NCBI GenBank assembly: GCA_017470945.1
Contig: JAFUXH010000126.1
Location: 1-49,426, forward strand
DNA length: 49,426 nucleotides
Source of the DNA: Clostridia bacterium
GTDB lineage: Bacteria > Bacillota > Clostridia > Christensenellales > Aristaeellaceae
Direction: 5' to 3'
Positions 17,600 to 25,677 of this stretch are shown piece after piece (within the stretch, counting starts at the first letter, position 1; each line of letters opens with the position of its first letter). Below the pieces are notes generated by a model. That model was not told where the DNA came from, made no database searches, and saw only the letters and a program-made list of their open reading frames with translations. The position numbers and the translations under genes are program-made.

Positions 17600-20500
17600 T
17601 TGAACCGGGAAGACGATTTCACGCCCGATGAAAATCAACCTGAATATGTTGACGTTAACCAGCCCGCGTATGAGGACGGGCTGCGGGAGGAAACCCAGAT
17701 TTGGGATGCCGCCGCCATGGAAAACGGCATGGCGGGATATTCGGATGCGTATGTCGACGACGGGCAGGGATACGACCCCGCCTACGGCGCTGCGTACCCG
17801 CAGGGGGACGACGCGCAGGAGAGCGCCTACATGCCGGACGGCGCTTATGCCGACGCGGGAATGGCGGGCGCTGATGGCCAGGCCGAATGGCCCCAGGATT
17901 GGACCGGGACGTATACCGCCGACGCGGGCGACGGCTCCTGGCTGGGGGAGGAAGCGTCCATCGAGGAGGAAAAGCCTCCCCGGCGCACCATCCTGAAGCC
18001 CCGCGCCCGCAAGCCGTCCTTTTTCTTGGCGGTGGCGGTGCACTCCTTCCAGATGCTGGTGCTGCTGGTGCTGCTGCTGGGGCTCAGCGGCCTGGGCGCG
18101 GTGGTTGGCGTGGCCAAGGCGTATATGGAAACCGCCCCCACCCTGGATCTGGCCGCCATCGACGATCAGGCCCAGACCTCCTTTATTTACGATGCCAACG
18201 GCAACCAGATCACCGACTACAAGGGGTCGGAAAATCGGATCATGGTGTCCATCGATACCATGCCCCTGATGCTGCAGCACGCCTTCGTGGCGGTGGAGGA
18301 CGCCCGGTTTTACACCCACAACGGCGTGGATATCAAGCGCATCGTCGGCGCGTTCGTCACCAACTTCGTGTCCGGCAGCCAGCAGGGCGGCTCCACCATC
18401 ACCCAGCAGCTGATCAAAAACACCCTGCTGTCCAGCGAGCAATCCTACAAGCGCAAGATCCAGGAAGCCTACCTGGCCATGCAGCTGGAAACCCGGTATA
18501 CCAAAAATGAGATCCTGGAATCTTACCTGAACACCATCTACCTGGGCGAGGATTACTACGGGGTGAAGGTGGCGGCCTACGGCTTTTTCGGCAAGGACAA
18601 CCTGAACGACCTGACCTTGCGGGAATGCGCCATGCTGGCCGGCATGACCAACAACCCCTATTATTACAACCCCCGCCGGAATTTCTATACCCGCCAGAGC
18701 GATACCACCGACTATAAAAAAATCACCAACGACCGCACCGATTACGTGCTGCGGTGCATGTACGAAAACCAGTTCATCACCCGGGATCAGTACTTGTCGG
18801 CCCTGGAAACGACCGCCGCCACGGTGCTGGAAAAATCCCCCGCTTCCACGGAATTGTACCCTTACGCCCATTACGTGGAATACGCCATCCGGGACGTGGT
18901 GAAAACCCTTTTGTCCATTCGGGGGCTGGAGGATACATCCGCCAACCGGAACAAAATGGAAAATGAACTGCGCACCGGCGGATATCACGTGTTCCTGGCG
19001 CTGGATACCCACATCCAGACCATCGTGGAAAACACCCTGCAAACCTACAAGGATTACCCCGCCCTGCGGGACCCCAGCGACAAGGTGTACCGCGCCCGGA
19101 ATTCCGACGGCACCTACGACGAGATCATCCAGCCCCAGGCCGCCGCCGTGGTGCTGGATTACCGCACGGGGGAGGTCAAGGCCATCGTGGGCGGCCGCAC
19201 GGCCCCCACCAAGCGCAAAACCTTGAACCGGGCGGCGGATATGAATATGCCCGTGGGCTCCTCCATCAAGCCCATCGCCGTGTACGCCCCGGCCATCGAA
19301 ATGGGCGCGGGGGCGGGCACCATCCTGTATAACATCCCCGTGCCCGTTCACGGCTGGGTGGGCGCCGACGGCAAGGATACCTGGCCGAAGAACTACGGCG
19401 GCTCCTCTTACCGGGGGCCCGAAACCCTGCGTACCGCCATCACCCGCAGCGACAACACCGCCGCCGCCTACGCCCTGATGAATTTCGTGGGGGTGGATCG
19501 CAGCGCCGATTTCCTGCTGCGGCTGGGGGTATCGGAAAATCACATCAACAAAACGCCCTTCGGCCTGGCCCTGGGCTCCTCCGGCATATCGCCCTTTGAA
19601 ATGGCGGTGGCCTTCGGCGTGCTGGGCAACGGCGGGGTGTATCAAAGCCCCGTTACCTTCATGGGCATTTTCGACAGCAACCAGCAGCCCATCTACGTCG
19701 CCCATTCCAATCAGGTGCGCCGGCAGGTGTTCAAGGCCTCCACCGCCTGGCTGACGGTGGATATGATGAAGGATGTGGTATCCTCCGGCACCGGCACCGC
19801 CGCCAAGCTGAGCGGCCAAACTGTGGCCGGCAAAACCGGCACCAATTCCGATCAGAAGGGCGTGTTTTTCGTCGGCATGACCGGCTGGTATGTAGGCGCG
19901 GTGTGGATCGGCCATGATAATTACAAGGCCCTGTCCTCCAAAACAACCGGCGGCAACAGCGCCGCCAAGCTGTGGAAGGCCTTCATGCAGCCCATCCATC
20001 AAAACCTGGGCAACCGGGACATCATGGAAGGCAGCGCTTCCGATTACGGCCTGGTAAAGGTGACCACCTGCAAGGTCAGCGGCCAATTGGCCACCGACGC
20101 CTGTAAGCACGACGTGATGGGCTACGGCACCACCACCGATTACTGGCCCAAGGACAGCGCGCCCACCGTGTCCTGCCAGATGCATTACGCCCTGAATGTG
20201 TGCGCCGATTCCGGGCTGCTGGCCGGGCCGTACTGCCCCAGCACCGAAACCAAGGGCGTGGTGATCCTGCCCATGGGTCACCCCCTGTACGATCTGATCG
20301 GCACGTCCTACGAAGGGGTGTTGGCCGATTACCTGGGCGAATACGCCACATTGCGCCTGACAGCCGACGGCAACGCCAACGCCGCCATCCTGAGCGCCCA
20401 TGCGTGTAATATTCACAGCACCAACGCGATCAACAGTTCTATAGACGACACCTTACTCAATAACTACCTGCTGCCCGACGCCCAGCGCCTGCTGAGCCAG

Positions 20501-20662
20501 GCCCAGAACCAGCTGGCAGCCATCGATCCCAGCCACCCCGGCTACGCCAATCTGGCCAGCGCCATCAGCGCCCTGAGCAGCGTGCTCAACGGCAGCCCCG
20601 ACAGCAACACCCTGGCCGCCGCCATGAGCCGGCTGACTACCGCCATGGCCGGTGCGCAGTAA
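17600..20662 (+). CDS. Class A penicillin-binding protein (GT51 plus transpeptidase)
   Basis: The 1020-residue bifunctional peptidoglycan synthase has a long acidic cytoplasmic tail (1-130, rich in Asp, Glu, Tyr, Pro), one membrane helix (about 140-170), a GT51 glycosyltransferase (VAVEDARFYTHNGVD with catalytic E233; GGSTITQQLIKN) and a transpeptidase with S554-S-I-K, SDN near 617 and KTGT near 745. A C-terminal extension of about 200 residues ends in an Ala/Ser/Leu-rich helical tail with no PASTA domain. I favour the TTG at 17600, because AAGGAGG ends 7 bases upstream; GTG at 17594 sits too close to it. It polymerises and cross-links glycan strands at the outer membrane face. It is a single-gene unit. 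Confidence 0.93.
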   Translation: MNREDDFTPDENQPEYVDVNQPAYEDGLREETQIWDAAAMENGMAGYSDAYVDDGQGYDPAYGAAYPQGDDAQESAYMPDGAYADAGMAGADGQAEWPQDWTGTYTADAGDGSWLGEEASIEEEKPPRRTILKPRARKPSFFLAVAVHSFQMLVLLVLLLGLSGLGAVVGVAKAYMETAPTLDLAAIDDQAQTSFIYDANGNQITDYKGSENRIMVSIDTMPLMLQHAFVAVEDARFYTHNGVDIKRIVGAFVTNFVSGSQQGGSTITQQLIKNTLLSSEQSYKRKIQEAYLAMQLETRYTKNEILESYLNTIYLGEDYYGVKVAAYGFFGKDNLNDLTLRECAMLAGMTNNPYYYNPRRNFYTRQSDTTDYKKITNDRTDYVLRCMYENQFITRDQYLSALETTAATVLEKSPASTELYPYAHYVEYAIRDVVKTLLSIRGLEDTSANRNKMENELRTGGYHVFLALDTHIQTIVENTLQTYKDYPALRDPSDKVYRARNSDGTYDEIIQPQAAAVVLDYRTGEVKAIVGGRTAPTKRKTLNRAADMNMPVGSSIKPIAVYAPAIEMGAGAGTILYNIPVPVHGWVGADGKDTWPKNYGGSSYRGPETLRTAITRSDNTAAAYALMNFVGVDRSADFLLRLGVSENHINKTPFGLALGSSGISPFEMAVAFGVLGNGGVYQSPVTFMGIFDSNQQPIYVAHSNQVRRQVFKASTAWLTVDMMKDVVSSGTGTAAKLSGQTVAGKTGTNSDQKGVFFVGMTGWYVGAVWIGHDNYKALSSKTTGGNSAAKLWKAFMQPIHQNLGNRDIMEGSASDYGLVKVTTCKVSGQLATDACKHDVMGYGTTTDYWPKDSAPTVSCQMHYALNVCADSGLLAGPYCPSTETKGVVILPMGHPLYDLIGTSYEGVLADYLGEYATLRLTADGNANAAILSAHACNIHSTNAINSSIDDTLLNNYLLPDAQRLLSQAQNQLAAIDPSHPGYANLASAISALSSVLNGSPDSNTLAAAMSRLTTAMAGAQ

Positions 20663-20776
20663 CGCTTCGCAGGGAACGAACGGGGTACTGATCCAAACGG
20701 GTATGATCTGCCAATCTTCTGATGATGTGTTATCATCACTTAAGGAAAATGATTCACGATCCATTTGAACGCTTCC

Positions 20777-20899
20777 GTCATCCCGAGTGAAGCGGAGCCA
20801 GAGAAAAAGCGGAATCGAGGGATCTGAAAGTTGGGTTGATCAGCTGCGCCAGATCCCTCCGCTCCATTCCGCCTTGGGCTCCATTTCGGTCGGGATGAC
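20777..20899. repeat. Imperfect palindromic repeat element, GTCATCCCGA ends
   Basis: The element begins GTCATCCCGAGTGAAGCGGA and ends TCGGGATGAC. Its two halves are inverted copies of a roughly 50-base unit that runs from GTCATCCCGA to GGGATCT, separated by about 25 bases. A single related unit lies at 37342-37373, so the element is dispersed. It encodes nothing and resembles the small intergenic palindromic elements known from many bacterial genomes. Confidence 0.85.
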
Positions 20900-20949
20900 A
20901 GCGTTTGCTGTCTGGTATTTTGTTGCGATGCTGATTTGAGTTCAATATG

Positions 20950-20982
20950 AAAGGCCCGGGTACGAAATGTGCCCGGGCCTTT
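20950..20982. terminator. Bidirectional terminator-like hairpin between PBP and MATE genes
   Basis: AAAGGCCCGGG (20950-20960) and CCCGGGCCTTT (20972-20982) form a perfect 11-base stem between two converging genes. The T-run is only three bases on each side. Confidence 0.7.
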
Positions 20983-21035
20983 GTGCGTTGAAAATCCATG
21001 AAGATCGTCTGGGACTTTTGCGGTTTCCTTTGCCC

Positions 21036-22376
21036 TTATGCCTCTCCCTTGCACAGGGCGCTGCCTCGGTAACGGATCACCAGCAGCGTGGAGCACAGGA
21101 TCCACCCCACGGGGTAGGCCAGGGCCACGGCCACGAACCCCAGCCCCAGGGCTTTGGTGACCGCCAGGTAAATTTGCCGGAACACCACGAAGGAGCACAG
21201 CATGATCACCGTGGGGGCGGTGGCGTCGCCGATGCCCCGCAGGGCCCCGGCGTAGATCTGGTTAAAGCAGATGGTGAAGTAGAAGGGCGTCACAATGCGG
21301 ATGAACCGCTCGCCAAAGGCCACCACCTCTTCCTCCGGGGAAAAGAAGCCCAGCAGGGGCCGGGCCAGCACATACACCACCACGCCCAGGGCCAGGGTGG
21401 CGCCCAAGGCCATCCAGGTGGCGCTGCTGACGCCGCTGCGGGCGCGCTTGTTTTGCTTCGCGCCCCAGTTCTGCCCAACGAACGTGGTGGAGGACATGCC
21501 GATGGCCTGCACCGGAATGAGGATGAAGGCGTCCACCTTGTTGTAAATGCCGTAGCCCGCCATACAGGCGTCACCGAAAGCGTTGATGTAGGATTGCACG
21601 AATACGTTGGAGAACGCCGTGATGGCCGATTGTATGCTGCTGGGCAGGCCCAGGCGCAGGATGCTGATCAGCGAATCCCGGTCCAGGCGCAGTTGCTTCC
21701 AGCGGATGCCGTAGGCGCTTTCCTCTTTGGTCAGCGTCCACAGGATCAGCAGGGCGGAAATGATCTGGGCCAGGATGGTGGCGTAGGCGACGCCCTCCAC
21801 CTTCATGCCCAGCGCCAGCACGAACAATAGATCCAGCGCCGTGTTCAGCAGGGCGGAAATGATCAGGAAAATCAGCGGCCGCCGGGAATCGCCCACGGCC
21901 CGCAGGATGCCGCTGCCCATATTGTAAAACAGCACGCCGGCCACCCCGAAAAAGTAAATGGACAGGTAGGCGTGGGCCTCGTCCATCACGTTGTCCGGCG
22001 TCTGCATGAAGCGCAGCATGGGGTCGATGATGATCTGGCCGATGATGGTGACGAGGGCGCTGAGCAGGAAGGTCAGGCCGATGGTGGTGTGCACCGCCTT
22101 GCTCAGGCCCTTATGATCGCGGGCGCCGTAGCGCTGGGAAATGATCACCGACGCGCCGGTGGCCAGCCCCGCGCAGAAGCCCACGATGGTGTTGATGATG
22201 GAGGTGGTGGAGCCTACCGCCGCCTGGGCCTCCTTGCCCACGAACTGGCCCACCACCACGGTATCCACCGTGTTGTAAAGCTGTTGAAACAAAAGCCCTA
22301 CCGCCATGGGCAGGGAAAACTGAAGCAGGTGGCGCCAGATGGAGCCTTGGGTCATATCCGAATCGGTGCGTGCCAA
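21036..22376 (-). CDS. MATE family efflux transporter
   Basis: This 446-residue integral membrane protein has about 12 hydrophobic helices. It starts MARTDSDMTQGSIWRHLLQFSLP and shows the MATE N-terminal pattern LPMAVGLLFQQLYNTVDTVVVGQFVG and, in the second half, LPSSIQSAITAFSNVFVQSYIN. Members export drugs or metabolites in exchange for Na+ or H+. I chose TTG at 22376 because AGGGGAGG lies 7 bases upstream; the longer frame from 22421 runs through this ribosome binding site and the promoter. The substrate cannot be inferred from context. Confidence 0.92.
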   Translation of the reverse strand: MARTDSDMTQGSIWRHLLQFSLPMAVGLLFQQLYNTVDTVVVGQFVGKEAQAAVGSTTSIINTIVGFCAGLATGASVIISQRYGARDHKGLSKAVHTTIGLTFLLSALVTIIGQIIIDPMLRFMQTPDNVMDEAHAYLSIYFFGVAGVLFYNMGSGILRAVGDSRRPLIFLIISALLNTALDLLFVLALGMKVEGVAYATILAQIISALLILWTLTKEESAYGIRWKQLRLDRDSLISILRLGLPSSIQSAITAFSNVFVQSYINAFGDACMAGYGIYNKVDAFILIPVQAIGMSSTTFVGQNWGAKQNKRARSGVSSATWMALGATLALGVVVYVLARPLLGFFSPEEEVVAFGERFIRIVTPFYFTICFNQIYAGALRGIGDATAPTVIMLCSFVVFRQIYLAVTKALGLGFVAVALAYPVGWILCSTLLVIRYRGSALCKGEA

Positions 22377-22411
22377 CGCGATGCCTCCCCTGAAAAGCGC
22401 ATTCATCCTGC

Positions 22412-22440
22412 ATGATAGCACAGGCGTGCCCGTTCGTCAA
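22412..22440 (-). promoter_or_regulatory. Promoter of the MATE gene
   Basis: On the reverse strand TTGACG (22440-22435), 17 bases, TATCAT (22417-22412), with TGC before the -10. It lies 36 bases before the TTG start. Confidence 0.65.
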
Positions 22441-22485
22441 TGTCCGCGGAAGAAAAAACTGGAAAGGAAAGCATGGCATTCGGCG

Positions 22486-23310
22486 TCACAGCACCGCCTC
22501 ATTGGGCCGCGCGCAGCGGCAGGCGGCGGCCAGGCAAACGCAGATCAGCCCCGGCACGGCGTAATACATCAGGCCCGTGAGCAGGTGCATGCCCAGCAGC
22601 AGGGCGCCGTAGCTCAGATACCGCGCCGCCCGCTGACGGGCAAGGATCACCGGCAGCCAGCGGGAGGGGCGCTGCTGTCGCCGGCGTCTGCCCAGGGCCA
22701 CCAATTGCTGATCGGTGACGGGGTTCGCCTGGCCGAAGAGGGCGATCAGGGTATCCCGGGTCAAAAAGGAAACGGGCACCTCGCCCTGGGCCTGGCTGTG
22801 GGCCGATGGGCTGATGCCGCAGGGGGCGCACAGGACGCCCCGGGCCGCGCCCTGGGCTTTGGCCGCCTGCTGCAGGGCCAATACGTCCTCCCCATGGACG
22901 GAGGCCGTCGCCGGCTTTTGACAAAACCGCAGCAGCACCTGATCTCCCCGCACCTGGCACAGGATGCCCGCATCCCCGGCACGCAGCAGGGTCAGGGGGC
23001 AGCGCTGGGTCAGCAGCACGGCCATTTCAAAGTGCGCCCGGCGGGGCGGGCTGAGCAGCAGCCGTTCAAGGGCCATTTCGCCGCCGATGCGCTGGCGCAG
23101 CCGCTGCTCCCGGCGCTTGAGGCGGCCATCCCGGGTTTTCCGGCGAAGAAGCAAAATCAGCGTGGCCAGCGCCAGGCCCGACAGCAGGGCGGGCGGCGTG
23201 ACGCCCCACAGCAGCACGAACCAAGATGTGCACATTATAACGATCAAGCAGCGCAGCCCCAGCCCGTCCATGAACGGCCGGAAGCGGGATTCCTGTAAAT
23301 ATTCCTGCAT
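22486..23310 (-). CDS. Membrane protein with a possible degenerate Mrr-like nuclease domain
   Basis: I do not recognise a named family for this 274-residue protein. Two hydrophobic helices lie near the N-terminus (about 18-37 and 39-55) and one long or two short ones near the C-terminus (about 230-263), with basic loops between. The cytoplasmic middle (about 90-195) has the pattern of an Mrr-type restriction-endonuclease fold: AGDAGILCQVRGDQVLLRFCQK (111-132), then an alpha/beta stretch AAKAQGAARGVLCAPCG and SFLTRDTLIALFG. In active Mrr domains the same region carries D...(G/V)D...Q-x-K; here D113 is kept but the second acid and the lysine are replaced, so it is probably not a nuclease. The gene is divergent from nadD-yqeK. 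The start has GGGAGATGGAG upstream. The fold assignment is inference. Confidence 0.65.
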   Translation of the reverse strand: MQEYLQESRFRPFMDGLGLRCLIVIMCTSWFVLLWGVTPPALLSGLALATLILLLRRKTRDGRLKRREQRLRQRIGGEMALERLLLSPPRRAHFEMAVLLTQRCPLTLLRAGDAGILCQVRGDQVLLRFCQKPATASVHGEDVLALQQAAKAQGAARGVLCAPCGISPSAHSQAQGEVPVSFLTRDTLIALFGQANPVTDQQLVALGRRRRQQRPSRWLPVILARQRAARYLSYGALLLGMHLLTGLMYYAVPGLICVCLAAACRCARPNEAVL

Positions 23311-23328
23311 GGAAGCTCCATCTCCCTC

Positions 23329-23357
23329 TTTTCAGAATGCCCAAAATGCGGTATACT
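23329..23357 (+). promoter_or_regulatory. Weak promoter candidate for the nadD operon
   Basis: TTTCAG (23329-23334), 17 bases, TATACT (23352-23357). It lies 20 bases before the chosen TTG start and runs over an upstream in-frame ATG (23360), which supports the TTG as true start. Confidence 0.4.
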
Positions 23358-23377
23358 ATATGCAGGAGTTGATACGA

Positions 23378-24547
23378 TTGACGCGATTGGGCATTTTAGG
23401 CGGAACATTTGATCCCATTCACGAGGGGCATATTGCGCTGGCGCGGCAGGCGATCCGGTCAGGGCAGGCGGAGCAGGTGGTTTTCCTGCCGATGGCCCGG
23501 CCGGCCCACCGGGAGGCGGAAGCCACGGCGGATCAGCGGTATCATATGTGCCGCCTGGCCCTGGAGGGGCAGAAGGACTTGCTTCTGTCCCAGGCCGGCA
23601 TGGCCCCTGGCGTGCGGTATACCGCCGATACCCTGCCGCTGCTGAACAAGGAATTTCCGGGGGCGGAGCTGCGGCTGATCCTGGGGGGGGACAAATTGAA
23701 ATCCCTGCCCGATTGGTACGAGGCGGACAAGCTGTTCGCCCAATGCAGCTTCCTGTGCTACCCCCGGGATGAAATCGACCTGCCCAAGGCGGCGGCAAAG
23801 GCCCGGAAGGCCGGGGCGGATATCGCTTTGATCGACGCCCCGTCGCTAAGCATATCCTCCGGCCGCATCCGCAAGCAAACGCGGGCGTATCAGGACGCGC
23901 CGGGGCTGAACCGCCGCGTGCTGTGCTATATGGCGGAAAACGGCCTGTATCAAAAGGATTTTCTGCCAAAGCTCAAGCTGATGATGAATCCCCGCCGCTT
24001 CCGCCACACCCTGGGGGTGCGGCAGGAGGCCGTCCGTTTGGCGGACAAGCATGATCTGCCCATTCAGAAGGCCGCTCTGGCGGGCTTGCTGCACGACTGC
24101 GCCAAGGGCATGCGGCAGGAGGAAATGGAAAAGATCGCCCGGAAGCACCATCTGATGAGCGATGAAAGCATGCTGACCTCCGGCGCGCTGATGCACGGGC
24201 CGGTGGGGGCTTATCTGGCGCAGAAGCAATTCGGTATTACGGATGAGGATGTGCTGAACGCCATCCGCAGCCACACCATCGGCCGCCCGGGCATGACGGG
24301 CTTGGAATTGTGCATTTTCGTGGCCGATGCCACCGAGCCCAACCGGGAGGATTACGACGGGCTGGAAGAGATCCGGGCCCTGGCCGAGGAATTCCTGACG
24401 GCGGCGGCGCTGAAATCCATGGAAATGACGAAGGCGTATCTGGAGCGCACCGGCCGGCCCTTTTTCCCGGTGGTGCTGGACACGATGAAGGATTTGACGG
24501 GGCGCTTATCCCCGGAAGAAAAAATGATGCTGGACGCGACAAAATAG
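23378..24547 (+). CDS. nadD: Fusion of nicotinate-nucleotide adenylyltransferase (NadD) and YqeK HD-domain hydrolase
   Basis: The 389-residue protein joins two enzymes that are usually separate neighbours. Residues 1 to about 190 are NadD, with GGTFDPIHEGH (nucleotidyltransferase HxGH), RYTADTL, LILGGDKLKSLPDWY and SISSGRIRK; it makes deamido-NAD from nicotinate mononucleotide and ATP. Residues from about 200 are YqeK, an HD-superfamily protein with RFRHTLGV, LLHDCAKG (HD pair) and HGPVGA; YqeK proteins are symmetrical Ap4A hydrolases. There is no stop or frameshift between them. I chose TTG 23378, with AGGAG at 23364-23368. It heads an operon with rsfS, which in many Bacillota follows nadD-yqeK directly. 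Confidence 0.93.
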   Translation: MTRLGILGGTFDPIHEGHIALARQAIRSGQAEQVVFLPMARPAHREAEATADQRYHMCRLALEGQKDLLLSQAGMAPGVRYTADTLPLLNKEFPGAELRLILGGDKLKSLPDWYEADKLFAQCSFLCYPRDEIDLPKAAAKARKAGADIALIDAPSLSISSGRIRKQTRAYQDAPGLNRRVLCYMAENGLYQKDFLPKLKLMMNPRRFRHTLGVRQEAVRLADKHDLPIQKAALAGLLHDCAKGMRQEEMEKIARKHHLMSDESMLTSGALMHGPVGAYLAQKQFGITDEDVLNAIRSHTIGRPGMTGLELCIFVADATEPNREDYDGLEEIRALAEEFLTAAALKSMEMTKAYLERTGRPFFPVVLDTMKDLTGRLSPEEKMMLDATK

Positions 24548-24564
24548 AATAAGGAGGCAACAGG

Positions 24565-24945
24565 ATGGAACAGACAGGCTTGGCCCAACGGATCGCGAAA
24601 ATTCTCTACGACAAAAAAGCCATGGATATCACCGTGCTCCACGTGGGGCACCTGACGGTGATCACCGATTATATGGTCATCGCCTCCGGCCGCTCCTCTT
24701 TGCAGGTGAAGGCCCTGGCTGACGACGTGGACGATGCCCTGGCCATGGAAGGCGTGACCCTTCGCGCCCGGGAGGGCCAGGGGGAGGGGCGGTGGATCGT
24801 GCTGGATTACGGCACGGTGCTGGTGCATATCTTCCACCCGGAGGATCGGCAATTTTATCATCTGGAGCGGCTGTGGGAGGATGGCAGTAACCGGATCCCC
24901 CTGCCCTTCCTGGAGCATGAAAACGAAGAAAAGCCCGACGCATGA
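24565..24945 (+). CDS. rsfS: Ribosome silencing factor RsfS
   Basis: The 126-residue protein binds L14 (uL14) on the large ribosomal subunit and blocks subunit joining in poor growth conditions. It covers the full family, with KKAMDITVLHV, ITDYMVIASGRSSLQVKALAD and GEGRWIVLDYGTVLVHIFHPEDRQFYHLERLW. A short acidic C-terminal tail follows. The start is preceded by AAGGAGG. The TGA stop overlaps the next gene's ATG (ATGA), so translation is probably coupled. Confidence 0.95.
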   Translation: MEQTGLAQRIAKILYDKKAMDITVLHVGHLTVITDYMVIASGRSSLQVKALADDVDDALAMEGVTLRAREGQGEGRWIVLDYGTVLVHIFHPEDRQFYHLERLWEDGSNRIPLPFLEHENEEKPDA

Positions 24946-25289
24946 ACATCATCATTTACACCCTGAAAAAGAATTTCGATACCCAGAAGGCGGAGCGGTT
25001 TTTTAAGGAAAGGCGGGTACCCTACCAGCTGGTGGACCTGAAAAAGCACCGGCTGGGGCAAAAGGAGCTTTCCCTCTTCGCCCGGCGGCTGGGGGCGTAT
25101 CAGCTGGTGGACCGGAAAAACCCGGCCGCGCTGTCCCACCCCGTGGCGCACACGGACGATGAGGGGTATATCCTGACCTGCCTGCTGGAAAACCCCGGCT
25201 TTCTTCGCACGCCCATCGTGCGCAATGGGGAGCAGGTGACCCTGGGGGCGGATGAAAGCGCCTGGAGCGCCTGGATCCAAAAGGGCTGA
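24942..25289 (+). CDS. ArsC/Spx-family thioredoxin-fold protein without CxxC
   Basis: The 115-residue protein has the ArsC-family fold: a short strand (IIIYTLKKN), a helix that follows the usual ArsC active-site position (FDTQKAERFFKERRVPYQLVDLKK), and the later RTPIVRNG, which matches the cis-proline/R-P-I-(V/L) segment of the family. The catalytic cysteine position after the first strand holds Lys/Lys-Asn, and there is no cysteine in that region, so arsenate reduction or a thiol switch as in Spx is unlikely. It may be a regulator or a protein-protein interaction module. It overlaps rsfS by 4 bases. Confidence 0.8.
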   Translation: MNIIIYTLKKNFDTQKAERFFKERRVPYQLVDLKKHRLGQKELSLFARRLGAYQLVDRKNPAALSHPVAHTDDEGYILTCLLENPGFLRTPIVRNGEQVTLGADESAWSAWIQKG

Positions 25290-25308
25290 TCCCAAGGAGG
25301 AAGCAAAA

Positions 25309-25677
25309 ATGCTGAAGTATTGCGAACCCTGCGGATATTTGTACGAGCAGGATCGGTGCCCTCTGTGCGGCAGCCGGAAGGGCCGCCCGCCCCAGGGGGA
25401 GGACCCTTGCTTTGTGGTGGAAAAGGGGCAGATGGAGTGCGACATGCTGGTGGATATCCTGAAGCAAAACGGTATCCCCAGCCTGGTGAAGGGCCGCAGC
25501 GGGGCTGGGCTGGCCATGTATACCGGCCTGCTGATGGAAAATTACCGTTTGTACGTGCCCTACGCCCTGTATCAGGAGGCCAAGGAATTGACCGACGCCA
25601 TCCTGAACGGCGAAATCATCCCCGAGGAATGGGATGAAACGGAAGAAGAATCAGAGGAAGGAAGCGATAGGGAATGA
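25309..25677 (+). CDS. Zinc-ribbon protein with DUF2007-like domain
   Basis: The 122-residue protein starts with a zinc ribbon (YCEPCGYLYEQDRCPLCG, two CxxC pairs). A segment like the DUF2007 signal-transducing fold follows (MECDMLVDILKQNGIPSLVKG, YRLYVPYALYQEAKEL), and it ends in an acidic tail (EEWDETEEESEEGSD). AAGGAGG lies before the ATG at 25309. The stop overlaps the epimerase start by 4 bases. The function is unknown. The small gene at 30312 has a similar second half, so the window holds two related modules. Confidence 0.75.
   Translation: MLKYCEPCGYLYEQDRCPLCGSRKGRPPQGEDPCFVVEKGQMECDMLVDILKQNGIPSLVKGRSGAGLAMYTGLLMENYRLYVPYALYQEAKELTDAILNGEIIPEEWDETEEESEEGSDRE

Larger units (their letters stand above)
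20663..21035. other. Intergenic region between convergent genes, 373 bases
   Basis: No gene is seen. It contains a small hairpin (TGATGAT...ATCATCA, 20720-20738), a 123-base imperfect palindromic element (20777-20899) and a strong terminator-like hairpin (20950-20982). Confidence 0.6.

Noticed and set aside
17567-20416. A 949-codon open frame on the minus strand across the PBP gene
   Set aside because: It is antisense to a gene with clear GT51 and transpeptidase motifs. Its translation is Gly/His/Val-rich low complexity, typical of GC-rich antisense frames.
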